From Scilla litardierei (lineage: Eukaryota; Streptophyta; Magnoliopsida; Asparagales; Asparagaceae): DNA of 64,000 bases. The stretch covers positions 83,142,422 through 83,206,421 of the forward strand of contig CM061140.1 of the NCBI GenBank assembly GCA_030789695.1, written 5' to 3'. Under the pieces are notes generated by a model. It was given only the letters and a program-made list of their open reading frames with translations, was not told where the DNA came from and did not search any database. The position numbers and the translations under genes were made by a program. Shown piece by piece: positions 10,302-22,116 of this stretch (positions are counted from its first letter, which is position 1; the number at the start of each line of letters is the position of its first letter).

Positions 10302-10696
10302 GACCTGGAGTGCTCCAAGATCTTGGAGGAGATCCCCGAAGCGATTAGGAAGCATAGAAACTTGATTAATGGCGACTAATTCGCCCAGTCTTTTTGGCCC
10401 GAAAATATTGCGATCTTGGTGACCTTCTCCCTATACGCTCACCCTGATCTTTCTTCTATTTGTAGGTGCGACCATGATCCTCTCGTGGGAGGAGCTGATG
10501 AGGAGGGCTAAGGAGCCGGTGACCTCGGAGCCGATGGCCAAGAAGCCTTCTGCCTAAGAGAAAGGCAAGTGGGTGGCGACGGAGAACTTGGCGAGGAAGC
10601 GGGGGTAGAAAAGGAGCACCGGGGTTGTCATTGGGGCCGAGAGGGGCGAGCGCGACAAGAGAGCGAGTGAAACACCTACGGCACCATTCATATCCT
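10302..10696 (+). other. Continuation of the gag relic, disrupted
   Basis: After the stop at 10301 the same frame gives another short Lys/Glu-rich stretch to about 10380. A further GC-richer piece (about 10470-10690) has codon-like composition but no long frame, so exon structure cannot be resolved. The region ends where element B begins. Confidence 0.35.
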
Positions 10697-12597
10697 TGTT
10701 GTATCTGGATCTAAGCCTAGGGGGTGAATATGCTAATAAAAAATTCTCGTGCAACCTACGAGATATCACACACAGTTATAACCATAAGCAGGGTAAATAA
10801 TAATCAGACACAGGTGCACAACAGATTTGCCCTGATTCGGTCGATCACCACGACCTACGTCCAGCCCCCGAAAACAAATATTATATTAATAGTGTACATG
10901 CACAACCTTAATAGCTAGAGAACCAACGTCTCTACACTCATCGTACTTAGTACCACACTCACCATGTTCAACACTATCAATCCTAATATATGCTCTCACT
11001 TGACGACACTCGTCAAGTTCCTCTTGTCTAGACCACCACTAGACAAGATCCCAAATAGTATCACAAGTAAACAGTAAAGTTTCCCCTACAGAGATCGATA
11101 CACTAATGCACTAATATAAAGAGTAAAGGATTTAGAAAAGCTCAGTTTGTGTTTGTGTAGTCATCTCTGTCAATCAGCACGTTGTCAGCTTCAGTCTGAT
11201 GTAAACGATGTCTCGATATGACCCATAGATCTCAAGATAAGGCTTGATGAACTTGAAGAGCAAATTGGTCTGTGTCTATAGCAATTCCAGCACAACTCTC
11301 TTTAGAGTTGGTGTGTGCGCAAAGAAACTCCTTAAAAACTCCACGTCATCTAATTTCGTCCTTCGCCCTAACTTGAGTTTGCATGGGGGCGTGACTTCTC
11401 TGATAGCTCCACTCCGACAGCGCCTCCTCTTCGACGGTGATAGCTCAACTCCAGCGAGAACAGTTTGACTCCGACGGCGACTCAAATCCGACGAGATGAA
11501 GAGAACGGCGAGAAGAGCTCATCGTTGATGGTAGCGAGGAGATGTCTCCGGTGCCTTTGGTGGTTTGCACGGTAGCTGCAACGGCGTACGGCAGCAGCTC
11601 GAGTTCTCCGATGCCTTTGGCGGTTTGCACGGCAACTGCAAGGGCGTACGACAGCAGATTGAAGGCATGGGTTCTCGGTGGCAGCACGATGATCCTGGGG
11701 ATGCTTCGACAGCCTTGTGATGAAGTTCAACGTCGAGCAGTCTCGTCGGCGGCGTGGATGAAGGCGTCGGAAGATGACTTCGGTAGCTTGTTCTTCGGCA
11801 GCACATGATCTTGTTCGGTGGCTCTCTACGGCAACGACCTCTCCTCGATGGCAGACTTGATGAGCGGCAGTTCTTGAAAGATACGATAGTGGGCAACTCT
11901 TTGCAAGGGTTGAAAGAAGATGCCGATCCTTCTCCTTTGCAATTCCTCCTTGGTAGCAACAAGCTAATGGAACTCCTCAGCTAGAAGATGATGTTGGCAA
12001 TGGAGTTTTTTGGGCAGGAGTATTGGAAGATGAGAGTTTTGTTGCGTGAGGCTTGATGAGAGTGGAGGATGCCGCAAGGAAGAAGATGGGCTTTGTGGCT
12101 TTGTTGCGTGACTCTACTTGAGATGAGGGTGCGTGAGTTTTTGCTTTAAGAGATTAATGTGGCCGCCTTCTAGGTTTGGCTTTAGATGGTAGCTTTTATA
12201 GATAGCCTCTAGGGTTCCAATTGTTGCGGCAATGAAGGCAAGATGTGGTCGGCTCTTCAAAGATGGATGCAGTAATACAAGATGAGATCCCTTGAATAAA
12301 GGAATGCGATCATTAATTGGATTTGGGATGATTTGATTAGGTGTTTGAATAGGAAATAGGTAGAAGCATATCTTTCTAATTGATTTGATCAAATCCCCCT
12401 TGGAATCAAATTGTCTCCATCTTTCTCCATGTTGACCAAGTCCAATATATCACATGAGTACTCATTAATCTCCATATTTTGACTTAGTCATCTCTTCAAA
12501 GATTTACCGCTTTTCCATTCCTAAAACACACTTAGCACACACGTTAAATAGTTCTCACAAATTTGTCATCATCAAACTAGAGATCCTAGATCGTTGC
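10697..12597 (-). repeat. 3' LTR of element B, main part
   Basis: Begins TGTTGTATCTGGATC on the plus strand and matches the truncated LTR at 25313-25746 over its first roughly 440 bp. A minus-strand TATAAAAG lies at 12193-12200. Upstream of it (12300-12500) sit several GACTTGGTCAA/TTGATCAA-like motifs shared with the LTRs of complex D. Interrupted at 12597 by element A; the last 8 bp lie at 22122-22129. Long antisense frames here (for example near 11445-11962) show no domain. Confidence 0.8.
12593..12597. repeat. Target-site duplication of element A (GTTGC), left copy
   Basis: GTTGC at 12593-12597 is repeated at 22117-22121, flanking element A exactly. Removing A and one copy rejoins the B LTR end as GTTGCATCCAACA. 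Confidence 0.9.
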
Positions 12598-14214
12598 TGT
12601 TGGATCTGGATCTAAGCCTAGGGGGGGGGGGGGGGGGGTGAATAGGCTTATAAAAATTCTCGTGCAACCCACGAGAAATCACACGCAGTTATAATCACAT
12701 GCAGGGTTAACAATAATCAACCACAGATACACATCAGATTTTACCCTAGTTCGGTCGCATCCACGACCTACATCCAGCCCCAAAAGCAATACTATATTGT
12801 TAAAGTTAACTTATACAACCTGTAGCTAGAGCATCAACCCTACACTCACCTGGCCCTCAGTACATGCACTCACCAAAATGCCCAAACAATAACAATACTA
12901 GTAAAGCTCTCTCTTGGCTAGTCCCAACTAGCCAAGTCCCCCCCCCAAAAAAAATAAAATAATAAAATAGTTTCACAGAAATCACAACACGAAATCACAA
13001 ATAAAATAAAGTTCAGAGTTTAGAATCGCTCAGTCGTGACGGCGTTGGTGTCTCTGTCGTTCAGCGCGTGGTCAGATCAATCTGACAGGTAGTAGTCCCT
13101 CGTCTCTAGTCCAAGTTCCCTTGGATGATGCTCTGAAGGATTCGGCAATGGCTTGTGGAGCACTTTGTATGTTGTGGCGTATGTTTACAGAGAGGAAGGC
13201 ACTTGCAGTAGTCTGTCTGTAACGAAGTTGGCTCCTTTCTCTTGGAGATCTTTTGAGTATAAGAATGAGACTTAACAAGATGCTGCTGTCAACTAAATTG
13301 ATGCGGCAATAAACAAAAATTGATTCGGCTCCCAACAGAACAAAAACAACGCAATCCAAACAGGTGCGGCTGCCGAGAATTTCAAAGGAAAAAAATGAGT
13401 CCTGTGCTTTTGAGATTTTCAAAGATGCGGCACTTAAAAAAAACAATTTTTGTTTCCTCAAGACACAGATTTATCAAAGGGAGGGAGATGAATCAATAGA
13501 GAGAAGAAAACAACTTGAATGGCTTGTGTGCTCTTGGGTTTCTCAATGGAGAGATTACGAAATTAATTCGGCCATGTGCGTATGAAATATTTGATATCTC
13601 TTGGAATTATTTGGCCTGTGCTCTTGAAATCTTTTGAAATCTCTTGGAATTTTTAACAGAGAACACCAAGACACCAAAAAACAAAACGCACTGAGAATTT
13701 TTTTTGGAAGATGTGTTCTTAAAAAAGATTTTTCCCCTTGCGAAGACAAAGTGCGGCTGTGCACTTGTAAAGGACTTTTGGCCGCTGACTACAAAAACGT
13801 GAATGGGGAAAGTGTAGAGCTTATATTTGCGGCTAACCCTAGGGCTCGAAAAATATCAGAGCGCTAAGCAATGAATCGTTTTAAACACAATTATATAGGA
13901 TCTTGCCCCTTGTTTTTTTTGAAACGTGCAGCATTCATTTATTCGGCAAGAGGTGATCCAATGTCTAAGGATGAGTGAATCAATAGGATACCTATAACAA
14001 AGGTGATTTGTAATGGTATGACTCAATCAAAGAGGAATCACATTGCTCCCTTAGCCCTCTTGCACTGAACAACTCATACATTATCCCATCGACCAAGTCT
14101 CTTATTGAATTAGTCATGATCTCGCCATTCCTGAAACACTTAACACACACGTTAAAACGTTCACACACGTTTGTTATCATCAAACACGAAGTTCATAGAT
14201 CGTTGATACCAACA
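12598..14214 (-). repeat. 3' LTR of element A
   Basis: 1617 bp, TGTTGGATCTGG to ACCAACA. Nearly identical by eye to 20513-22116. A G homopolymer of 18 occurs at 12621-12638 versus a shorter run in the partner. Many TTCGGC/TGCGGC words are spread through it (13138, 13321, 13367, 13567 and others). Confidence 0.9.
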
Positions 14215-15497
14215 ATCTCCTTATTTTGATGATGAGAAACCAAGTATAAGATTTGCACAATAAAGTTTCAAATAGTGTGTGTGTGAGCGTGGCGATAGTG
14301 GGTGACATGCAATAAGATGAAATGATGTGCGAACAATAATGTGTAAAGTTTAGCAATAAGCATGCTCCCCCTATTTTCGTGCTTCCCCAATAGTCATTAA
14401 TGCTCCCCCTTAATCAAACAATCATATATTTGCGAACATTACAAAGATAGTACTGCAAACCAAATACCAACCACAAATACCAAATCTTCCCAAATTTTTC
14501 TCCCCCTTTGTTATCATCAAAAGTTATACCATGAAGTCAAAATCATATAACATGCAAAAAGAGAGTATTATTAACCATTACTAACAATTGCATGCAAATT
14601 TATCATAGAATAATCAAGTCAAAATCCGAGGAAATTAAACAACTACGACTTCAACACCAATGTGTACGTGCGATGATTAAAATTGAAGCACATAGGGAGA
14701 ATCATTTAAGAAAGTCAACCAAAACCAATCCACATTTTCCATATAGCATTCTATCACCTAGGATTGATTTTTCCCACCTCATTAATAATGAGTTCAAGGT
14801 ACCGCACCCCAAAAACATAGCCTATAAGGACTCTTAGATGTGGGGGTGGCATTGCTTGACGAGTAAATACACCAACGCTAAAGTTTACCCATAAAGCTTA
14901 TGTTGGATACACGTGGGTAATACCGTTGCCAAGGATTGTATCCATTTTACATACGGAGCAAAATTTTTTTTTTCATTTTTAAAATACTTATAACACCAAT
15001 TTCTTTTGCTCAATTTTTATCCATGGCAAGGTATATCATATCCCTTAGATTTTTTAGTTAAGTTTTCCTCCTACATTCACATTTCCAATTTCATAAACGA
15101 TATCTCCAGATGTGCAACAATAATAATACATGTGGGAGTGAAATAGGAGGTGTAGAAATCAAGTTATTTCTAACATTGAATATGCCATGAATATTTAGAA
15201 AGATGAACATGCGCATGTAGCAGAGGAAATAATACAGCAATTTCTACATAAATATGAAAATCATTCATGAATACCTTTTTAATGAATCAAAGAGACAGAT
15301 ACACATTTAAGCACCATTGTTTTTCATTTTTTTTGTTTGATTTTTTTTTGTTTTTTTTGTTTTTGTTTTTGCATGAGGTACTAAAGCAAACATGAGATGC
15401 AAGCACACAAAAAAAATCATGCACACATAACAATGCAACTACTAGCACACAAACAAGAAAAAAAGTTCAAGCACACAAGAAAGCACGGAGTCTCGTA
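14215..15497 (-). other. 3' untranslated region of element A with several polypurine tracts
   Basis: Non-coding, AT-rich. On the minus strand GGGGGAG-type purine tracts occur near 14363-14372, 14400-14412 and 14500-14512. The LTR-adjacent tract at 14215-14225 is degraded. Repeated polypurine tracts are a known Sirevirus feature. The region is homologous to 22130-23400 in element B and, inverted, to the 3' regions of complex D. I see no gene. Confidence 0.75.
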
Positions 15498-16583
15498 CTA
15501 AGTTTTATCAATAATACCAAGCTCAAGACGAAGACGACAAAAGCAAGCCTCAACCAAAGGTTTGGTGAATATGTCTGCAAGTTGTGATTCCGTAGGAACG
15601 AACTCCACAGACACATCCTCTTTAGTGAGGTGATCTCTAAGAAGATTGTGTCTTACGTCAACATGTTTAGTACGAGAGTGGTGTACGGGATTATTAGAAA
15701 GATCTATGGCACTCTTGCTATCACATCGAAGAGGAACTCTTTTAAGAGCTAGTCTGTAATCAGATAATGTTTGCATCATCCACAATATTTGAGCACAGCA
15801 GCTGCCGAGAGCAATGTACTCTGCTTCAGTAGTGGATAATGCAACACTATTTTGCTTATGGCTAGACCATGAAACTAAAGAGTGTCCTAGCATAAAACAA
15901 GTGCCACTAGTGCTCTTTCTATCAGTTAAACTACCCGCATAATCAGCATCAGAATAACCCACCAAATCAAAATTACCACTAGAAGGATACCAAAGGCCTA
16001 AAGTAGGTGTACTAATTAGGTACCTAAAGATCCTTTTAATGGCTTTCAAATGAGATTCTTTTGGGTTTGACTGAAAGCGTGCACACAAGCATACAACAAA
16101 CATTATATCAGGCCTAGAAGCAGTCAAGTACAACAAGGAACCAATCATACCTCGATATAGCTTTTGGTCCACTGCAACTCCTTGTTCATCTCTGTCCATT
16201 TTTGTGTTGGGACACATCGACGTTCCAATTCCCTTAGACTTCTCCATCCCAAACTTTTTCAAAAGCTCCTTGATGTATTTGGTTTGAGATAGAATGATGC
16301 CTTCCTTTCCTTGCTTTACTTGGAACCCCAGAAAATATTTCAGCTCTCCCACAAGGCTCATCTCAAACTGATCCTGCATGAGTTTCTCAAACTTTTGACA
16401 TAGAAGATCGTTAGTAGCACCATAAATAATGTCATCAACATAAATTTGCACAATGAGAAAATCTTCAGATTCATGCATAAAAAATAGTGTATTGTCAGCA
16501 CTCCCCTTTTTAAAATTATTTTCCAACAAATATGTGCTTAGACGGTCATACCAAGCTCGTGGAGCTTGCTTAAGACCATACAA
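15498..16583 (-). pseudogene. pol: Element A pol: RT second half and RNase H
   Basis: 361 codons. [14 protein letters not shown] opens the RT connection, YVDD (catalytic) is at about residues 48-51, followed by LYLTASRPDIMF and SDADYAGSLTDRKSTSG; RNase H carries LSTTEAEYIAL, CDSKSAI and HHSRTKHVDVRHN. The C-terminal DIFTKPL motif is present and the frame ends naturally at 15498. It has no start codon of its own: an in-frame TAA at 16590-16592 separates it from the RT N-terminal segment. Both catalytic centres look intact. Confidence 0.93.
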
Positions 16584-16589
16584 AGCTTT

Positions 16590-17026
16590 TTATAATTTAT
16601 AAACATGGTTTGAAAAATTATAGCTTTCAAAGCCTGGGGGTTGCTCAAGAAATACCTCTTCTTTTAGGTAGCCAGTTAGAAAAGCGCTTTTTACATCCAT
16701 TTGTTTTAGCTTGAGCCCTTTATAACTTGCAAAAGCTAGCAAGATTCTAATGGACTCAAGCCTAGTAACTGGTGCAAAAGTCTCATCCACATCAATTCCT
16801 TCAATTTGATTATACCCTTTAGCTACCAACCTAGCCTTGTTTCTAATAACATTACCAGATTCATCAAGTTTATTTTTAAACACCCATTTAGTACCAACTA
16901 CAGGATAATCAGCGGGTCTATGTACTAGTTTCCAGACATTATTCCTGACAAATTGATTTAATTCCTCTTGCATGGCCAAAACCCAACTTTCCTCTTCTAA
17001 AGCAACATCTATAGTCTTAGGCTCTA
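16590..17026 (-). pseudogene. pol: Element A pol: RT N-terminal part
   Basis: The open stretch 16590-16979 begins [19 protein letters not shown] and contains [29 protein letters not shown] and [20 protein letters not shown]. These are the RVT_2 (copia RT) fingers. The same frame is open upstream to about 17030, where a frameshift separates it from integrase. Ends at the stop 16590-16592. Confidence 0.92.
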
Positions 17027-17674
17027 TTACAGAATAAAGTCACCATAAATACATAAAGCACAAAGATCTCTAAAAGAGGAACGTGTGCGAATACCTGCCG
17101 TAGGCTCACCTAGAATTAAGTCTGGTGGGTGATTTGGATTGAATCTCAGCTCTCCTCTGGTAACTGCTTCATCTTGTATTTCTGTCGTGTCAGTTTCAGC
17201 TTCCTTTTGTATTTTAGGTTGCTCCTCATTAACTTTTGGAACGCTTTGTTGCTGGTCTTTTTCCTCTTCATTGTTCTGCCTGCAATCCAAAGAGTTTATA
17301 TCAGATTCATCAAATTTTACATTTATAGATTCAACAATAGCAAGGGTACGTTTATTATAAATCCTGTATGCTCTACTCCTTGCTGAAAATCCTACGAACA
17401 CTCCCTCATCTGATTTTGATTCAAAGGTGCCAAGCTGATCTGCAGTATTTAATATAAAGCACCTGCATCCAAAAACTCTAAAGTAAGAGACTTTCGGGGT
17501 GTTGCCATGCCATAGTTCATAAGAAGTTTTATTTAGTATAGGTCTAAGCATAACTCTGTTGCATACATGGCATGCTGTATTAATGGCCTCAGCCCAAAAA
17601 GACATAGGCAAGCTATATTCATTTAACATACTCCTAGCAATTTCTTTTAATGTGCGATTCTTTCTCTCGACCAC
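17027..17674 (-). pseudogene. pol: Element A pol: integrase C-terminal half
   Basis: 215 codons: MVERKNRTLKEIARSML, the FWAEAINTACHVCNR motif, FRVFGCRCFIL, GVFVGFSARSRAYRIYNK, then an acidic linker and PPDLILGEP. Same frame as 17723-18061 and separated from it only by the stop there. Ends at 17027 because of a frameshift at about 17028-17032. Confidence 0.92.
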
Positions 17675-17722
17675 CCCATTTTGTTGAGGTGTTCTAGGAG
17701 AAGAGAATTCATGTAAAATTCC

Positions 17723-18061
17723 TTATTCAAAACAAAATTTTTCAAAAATAGCATTTTCAAAATCACCTCCATGATCGCTTCTAATTTTTACAATGGACGA
17801 ACTTTTCTCATTAGAAACTTGCATACAAAAGTTTTGAAAATGGTCAAATGAGTCAGTTTTTTTGGCTAGGAAGTATACCCATGTATATCTAGAGAAATTA
17901 TCCACCAATAGTAAACAATACTTTTTACCTCCTAGGCTAGCAATGTCTGTTGGACCAAATAAATCCATGTGCACCAATTCCAATATGCATGTGGTGACAA
18001 CTTCATTAATGCTAGAGAAAGTAGATCTAGTTTGCTTACCTTTGGTGCATGCCACGCACAA
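17723..18061 (-). pseudogene. pol: Element A pol: integrase catalytic core, first half
   Basis: Starts with the last CxxC of the integrase zinc domain (MCVACTKGKQTRSTF). Then HMDLFGPTDIASLGGKKYCLL and VDNFSRYTWVYFL supply the first D, and IRSDHGGDFEN the second D. In-frame stops at 18078-18080 (upstream) and 17723-17725 (downstream). Confidence 0.92.
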
Positions 18062-18079
18062 CTTACCATTCTCATATGT

Positions 18080-18583
18080 CTAATGCGGTAGTCCTCTTAC
18101 CAAATTTTTGTTTTCTAGCTTCTTTATCAGTCCCATGCTTGCATGTGCTAATCGTCTATGCCATAGCGTGGCCTCTTCTTCACCTACAAGCAAGCATTTA
18201 GAAACAGTTAGTTCTTCAATCATAAGAGTATACACATTATTCTTTCTATTTGCAGTAATAATAATGTCACCTGTGGAGATATCAATGATTCTACAAAGTT
18301 TTGCATCAAATTCAACTTTCATACCTTTGTCGCACAGCTGACTGATAGAAATGAGGTTATGTTTCAAATTTTCAACCAATAGGACATCTGTAAGCTGAAA
18401 GGTGTCATTACCTACACCACCTTTACCAATTACCTTGCATTTTCCATTGTCCCCTAAGGTAACACTTCCTCCTTCATGCTTTGCAAGGCTAAGGAAATTT
18501 TCTCTTTCACCTGTCATGTGTCTTGAGCAGCCAGAGTCTAAGTACCACTCACACTTTTGTCCCTTAGCCGTGCCATGTACCTA
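18080..18583 (-). pseudogene. pol: Element A pol: protease and pre-integrase domain
   Basis: The aspartic protease motif LDSGCSRHMTG lies at about 18515-18550. It is followed by the region characteristic of copia proteases (NLISISQLCDKGMKVEF) and the integrase zinc domain start LWHRRLAHASMGLI. It is in the same frame as gag, separated from it by TAA at 18599-18601 and TAG at about 18581-18583, so gag-pol expression would need stop-codon suppression. The frame breaks again at 18078-18080. Confidence 0.88.
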
Positions 18584-18598
18584 CACATAAGAAGAGCA

Positions 18599-20476
18599 TT
18601 ATATGTGTGACCTAGGAATCCAAATAGGTCCACTAGTGTTAGTCACTTTATTCTTTGGAACCCAAATTTGCTTAAATTTGATGTTGGTATTCCTATACTT
18701 GCAGTTATAATAAGCATGACCAACACCACCACATGTATAACATTTAGCAAACATGCTTCTTTCTACACCAGTTTCTTTTTGATTCTTTCTATTAATTCTA
18801 GGTCTCTCATCAATTTTATTTCCATATCCCAAACCACGCCTGTTATATCCTTGTATCTGATTACCTAGAATAATGTCTAATGAATGCTTTCCAACACCAA
18901 ATTTTTTTATAGACAATTCAAGATCAGATATTTTAGACTTTAAAAACATGTTCTCATTAACAAGCATGGTACATTTACTAATGAAGGCCTTTTTGTTCTC
19001 TTCCTCACTCTTTTTCAGATTAGCCATCTTCTTTTCTAGCTCTTTATTTTCATTTATTAGCATGCAAATCTTCTCATTTAGTAATTCATTTTCAACTTCT
19101 AGCTTAACCATATTTAGTTTAAACATGCTAATGTCTTTAAGCAAAGTAGAGCAATTCAGACACTCAGTTTCAGTAGGCATACAAGATTTTCCCTTTTCCA
19201 AAGAGCTAATAGTAGAATTACATGCAACAAGTTTCTCTTTAATTTCATCAACTTCTAATGACATATTATAATTGTCTTGTTGCAATTCAAAATTAGCATT
19301 TTTAAACTTCTCTACATGGGATTCTAGTAACTCAACAGTTGATTCCAACCTTTCAATTTCATTTTGCATTTCTTTAAAAGTAGTCACAAGTTGAGCTTTA
19401 GTTAAAGATTTTACCTCATCTAGTTGTCCCATCAGGCAAAGAGAGGAGTGTGCAACTTCCTCTTGAGATTCATCCTCACTGTCCATATCCCATGTGAGCA
19501 TCAAAGATTTCCCCTTTTGCTCCGCAGCGTTGTTCTTTCCTTGAGGGCATTGCTTCATAAAGTGTCCCTGCTTTTTGCATTTAAAGCATATAACTGGATC
19601 AGTAGTATTCTGCTCAAAAGATTTATTATTAGAATTAAATTTAGAGCGATTAAACCTTTTCAGCATCTCTGATCTCCCGTTGCCAGTTCTGATATATTTC
19701 TTGAAGCTTCTCACCAAAAAAGCCTCCTCCTCATCTCCATCTTCATCCTCTTTAGCATGAAGGGCTATTGCCTTTGAAGTCTTTATTTCATCTTTCTCTA
19801 TCAGTTCAATGCTCTGCAGCTCCAACTCGTGGGACATCAGGTTCCCTATCAGATCCTCCACTTTCATTTGCGATAAATCCTTTGCTTCCTGAATAGCTGT
19901 GATTTTGGGACGGAAGGTGCTAGGCAATGCTCTTAAGATCTTTCTGATTTGCTCCAGACTCGAGTACAGCTTTCCAAGAGAGGTAGATTTGTACACGATG
20001 TCTGTGAACCTCGCAAACATCTCTTTAATTGACTCTGATGGAAGCATGCTGAAGCTTTCATATTCAGTGCTGAGTAGCGCAAGTCTGGACTCCTTAACCT
20101 GCGATGTACCCTCATGAGTCACCTTCAGAGTATGCCAAATTTCCTGCGCAGTTTGACATTGAGATATATGGTTAAACTCAGCTTTATCTAAAGCACAAAT
20201 CAATGCATTCATAGCTTTATTATTCAATGAAAATCGCTTCTTATCAAAGTCATCCCACTTATCTTCTGGTTTTATCATTTCATTATTAGCAACATTAATG
20301 GTGGGAGGTTTATAGCCTTTTTCTACAATGCTCCATACATCATAATCAACATCTGCTAAATAAATCCTCATCCTAGTTTTCCAATAAGCAAAATCAACAC
20401 CGTTAAACTTAGGGGGACGAGAAATAGACTGACCCTCAGCAAAAGCAGAGTCAGACATAGTCATAGACATGATCAA
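18599..20476 (-). CDS. gag: Element A gag (625 aa)
   Basis: Intact frame. N-terminus SRPPKFNGVDFAYWKTRM (DUF4219/UBN2 type) with KVTHEGTSQVKESRLALL and LPSTFRPKITAIQEAKDL. Zinc knuckle CFKCKKQGHFMKQC at about residues 293-306, an acidic segment, then a long heptad-rich coiled coil (about 345-520), NQIQGYNRRGLGYG, and a second knuckle CYTCGGVGHAYYNC at about 578-591. It would form the particle shell and bind the RNA in the cytoplasm. The start MIMSMTMSDSAFAEG sits 20 bp inside the primer site. This is the best-preserved gag of the window. Confidence 0.92.
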   Translation of the reverse strand: MIMSMTMSDSAFAEGQSISRPPKFNGVDFAYWKTRMRIYLADVDYDVWSIVEKGYKPPTINVANNEMIKPEDKWDDFDKKRFSLNNKAMNALICALDKAEFNHISQCQTAQEIWHTLKVTHEGTSQVKESRLALLSTEYESFSMLPSESIKEMFARFTDIVYKSTSLGKLYSSLEQIRKILRALPSTFRPKITAIQEAKDLSQMKVEDLIGNLMSHELELQSIELIEKDEIKTSKAIALHAKEDEDGDEEEAFLVRSFKKYIRTGNGRSEMLKRFNRSKFNSNNKSFEQNTTDPVICFKCKKQGHFMKQCPQGKNNAAEQKGKSLMLTWDMDSEDESQEEVAHSSLCLMGQLDEVKSLTKAQLVTTFKEMQNEIERLESTVELLESHVEKFKNANFELQQDNYNMSLEVDEIKEKLVACNSTISSLEKGKSCMPTETECLNCSTLLKDISMFKLNMVKLEVENELLNEKICMLINENKELEKKMANLKKSEEENKKAFISKCTMLVNENMFLKSKISDLELSIKKFGVGKHSLDIILGNQIQGYNRRGLGYGNKIDERPRINRKNQKETGVERSMFAKCYTCGGVGHAYYNCKYRNTNIKFKQIWVPKNKVTNTSGPIWIPRSHI

Positions 20477-20495
20477 CTAGGCTAGATCCTCTAAA

Positions 20496-20510
20496 CTGGC
20501 TCTGATACCA
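20496..20510 (-). other. Primer-binding site of element A (initiator tRNA-Met type)
   Basis: The minus strand reads TGGTATCAGAGCCAG, complementary to the 3' end of plant initiator tRNA-Met, 2 bp from the LTR end (20513). Standard for copia elements. Confidence 0.92.
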
Positions 20511-20512
20511 AT

Positions 20513-22116
20513 TGTTGGATCTGGATCTAAGCCTAGGGGGGGGGGGTTGAATAGGCTTATAAAAATTCTCGTGCAACCCACGAGAAATCACACGCAGTTA
20601 TAATCACAGGCAGGGTTAACAATAATCAACCACAGATACACATCAGATTTTACCCTGGTTCGGTCGCACCCATGACCTACATCCAGCCCCAAAAGCAATA
20701 CTAGATTGTTAAAGTTAACTGGTACAACCTGTAGCTAGAGCATCAACCCTACACTCACCTGGCCCTCAGTACCTGCACTCACCAAAGTGCCCAAACAATA
20801 ACAATACTAGTAAAGCTCTCTCTTGGCTAGTCCCAACTAGCCAAGTCCTCCAAAAAATAAAATAATAAAATAGTTTCACAGAAATCACAACACCAAATCA
20901 CAAATAAAATAAAGTTCAGAGTTTAGAATCGCTCAGTCGTGACGGCGTTGGTGTCTCTGTCGTTCAGCGCGTGGTCAGATCAATCTGACAGGTAGTAGTC
21001 CCTCGTCTCTAGTCCAAGTTCCCTTGGATGATGCTCTGAAGGATTCGGCAATGGCTTGTGGAGCACTTTGTATGTTGTGGCGTATGTTTACAGAGAGGAA
21101 GGCACTTGCAGTAGTCTGTCTGTAACGAAGTTGGCTCCTTTCTCTTGGAGATCTTTTGAGTATAAGAATGAGACTTAACAAGATGCTGCTGTCAACTAAA
21201 TTGATGCGGCAGTAAACAAAAATTGATTCGGCTCCCAACAGAACAAAAACAACGCAACCCAAACAGGTGCGACTGACGAGAATTTCAAAGGAAAAAAAAT
21301 GAGTCCCGTGCTTTTGAGATTTTCAAAGATGCGGCACATAAAAAAACAATTTTTGTTTCCTCAAGACACAGATTTATCAAAGGGAGGGAGATGAATCAAT
21401 GGAGAGAAGAAAACAACTTGAATGGCCTGTGTACTCTTGGGTTTCTCAATGGAGAGATTACGAAATTAATTCGGCCATGTGCGTATGAAATATTTGATAT
21501 CTCTTGGAATTATTTGGCCTGTGCTCTTGAAATCTTTTCAAATCTCTTGGATTTTTAACAGAGAACACCAAGACACCAAAAAACAAAACACACTGAGAAT
21601 TTTTTTTGGAAGATGTGTTCTTAAAAAAAAGTTTTCCCCTTAAGAAGACAAAGTGCGGCTGTGCACTTGTAAAGGACTTTTGGCCGCTGACTACAAAAAC
21701 GTGAATGGGGAAAGTGTAGAGCTTATTTTTGCGGCTAACCCTAGGGCTCGAAAAATATCAGAGGGCTAAGCAATGAATCGTTTTAAACACAATTATATAG
21801 GATCTTGCCCCTTGTTTTTTTTGAAACGTGCAGCATTCATATATTCGGCAAGAGGTGATCCAACGGCTAAGGATGAGTGAATCAATAGGATACCTATAAC
21901 AAAGGTGATTTGTAATGGTATGACTCAATCAAAGAGGAATCACATTGCTCCATTAGCCCTCTTGCACTGAACAACTCATACATCATCCCATCGACCAAGT
22001 CTCTTAATGAATTAGTCATGATCTCGCCATTCCTGAAACACTTAACACACACGTTAAAACGTTCACACACGTTTGTTATCATCAAACATGAAGTTCATAG
22101 ATCGTTGATAACAACA
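20513..22116 (-). repeat. 5' LTR of element A
   Basis: 1604 bp, TGTTGGATCTGG to GATAACAACA, partner of 12598-14214. Its end at 22116 is set by the target duplication GTTGC at 22117-22121. Reading on to CCAACA at 22129 would be an error, because those last 8 bp belong to the LTR of element B. Confidence 0.9.

Larger units (their letters stand above)
12598..22116 (-). mobile_element. Element A: full-length Sirevirus-type copia
   Basis: Minus-strand, 9.5 kb: 5' LTR 20513-22116, primer site 20496-20510, gag 20476-18599, pol 18583-15498 (protease, integrase, RT, RNase H: the copia order), 3' untranslated region 15497-14215 and 3' LTR 14214-12598. Gag with UBN2-type N-terminus, a long coiled coil and two CCHC knuckles, plus repeated polypurine tracts, suits the Sirevirus lineage. 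Flanked by GTTGC on both sides. Several stops and one frameshift make it non-autonomous today. Confidence 0.9.

Noticed and set aside
11445..11962. Antisense frames up to 147 codons
   Set aside because: Inside the LTR of element B; Ser/Arg/Cys-rich composition without a domain and not conserved as an ORF in related LTRs.
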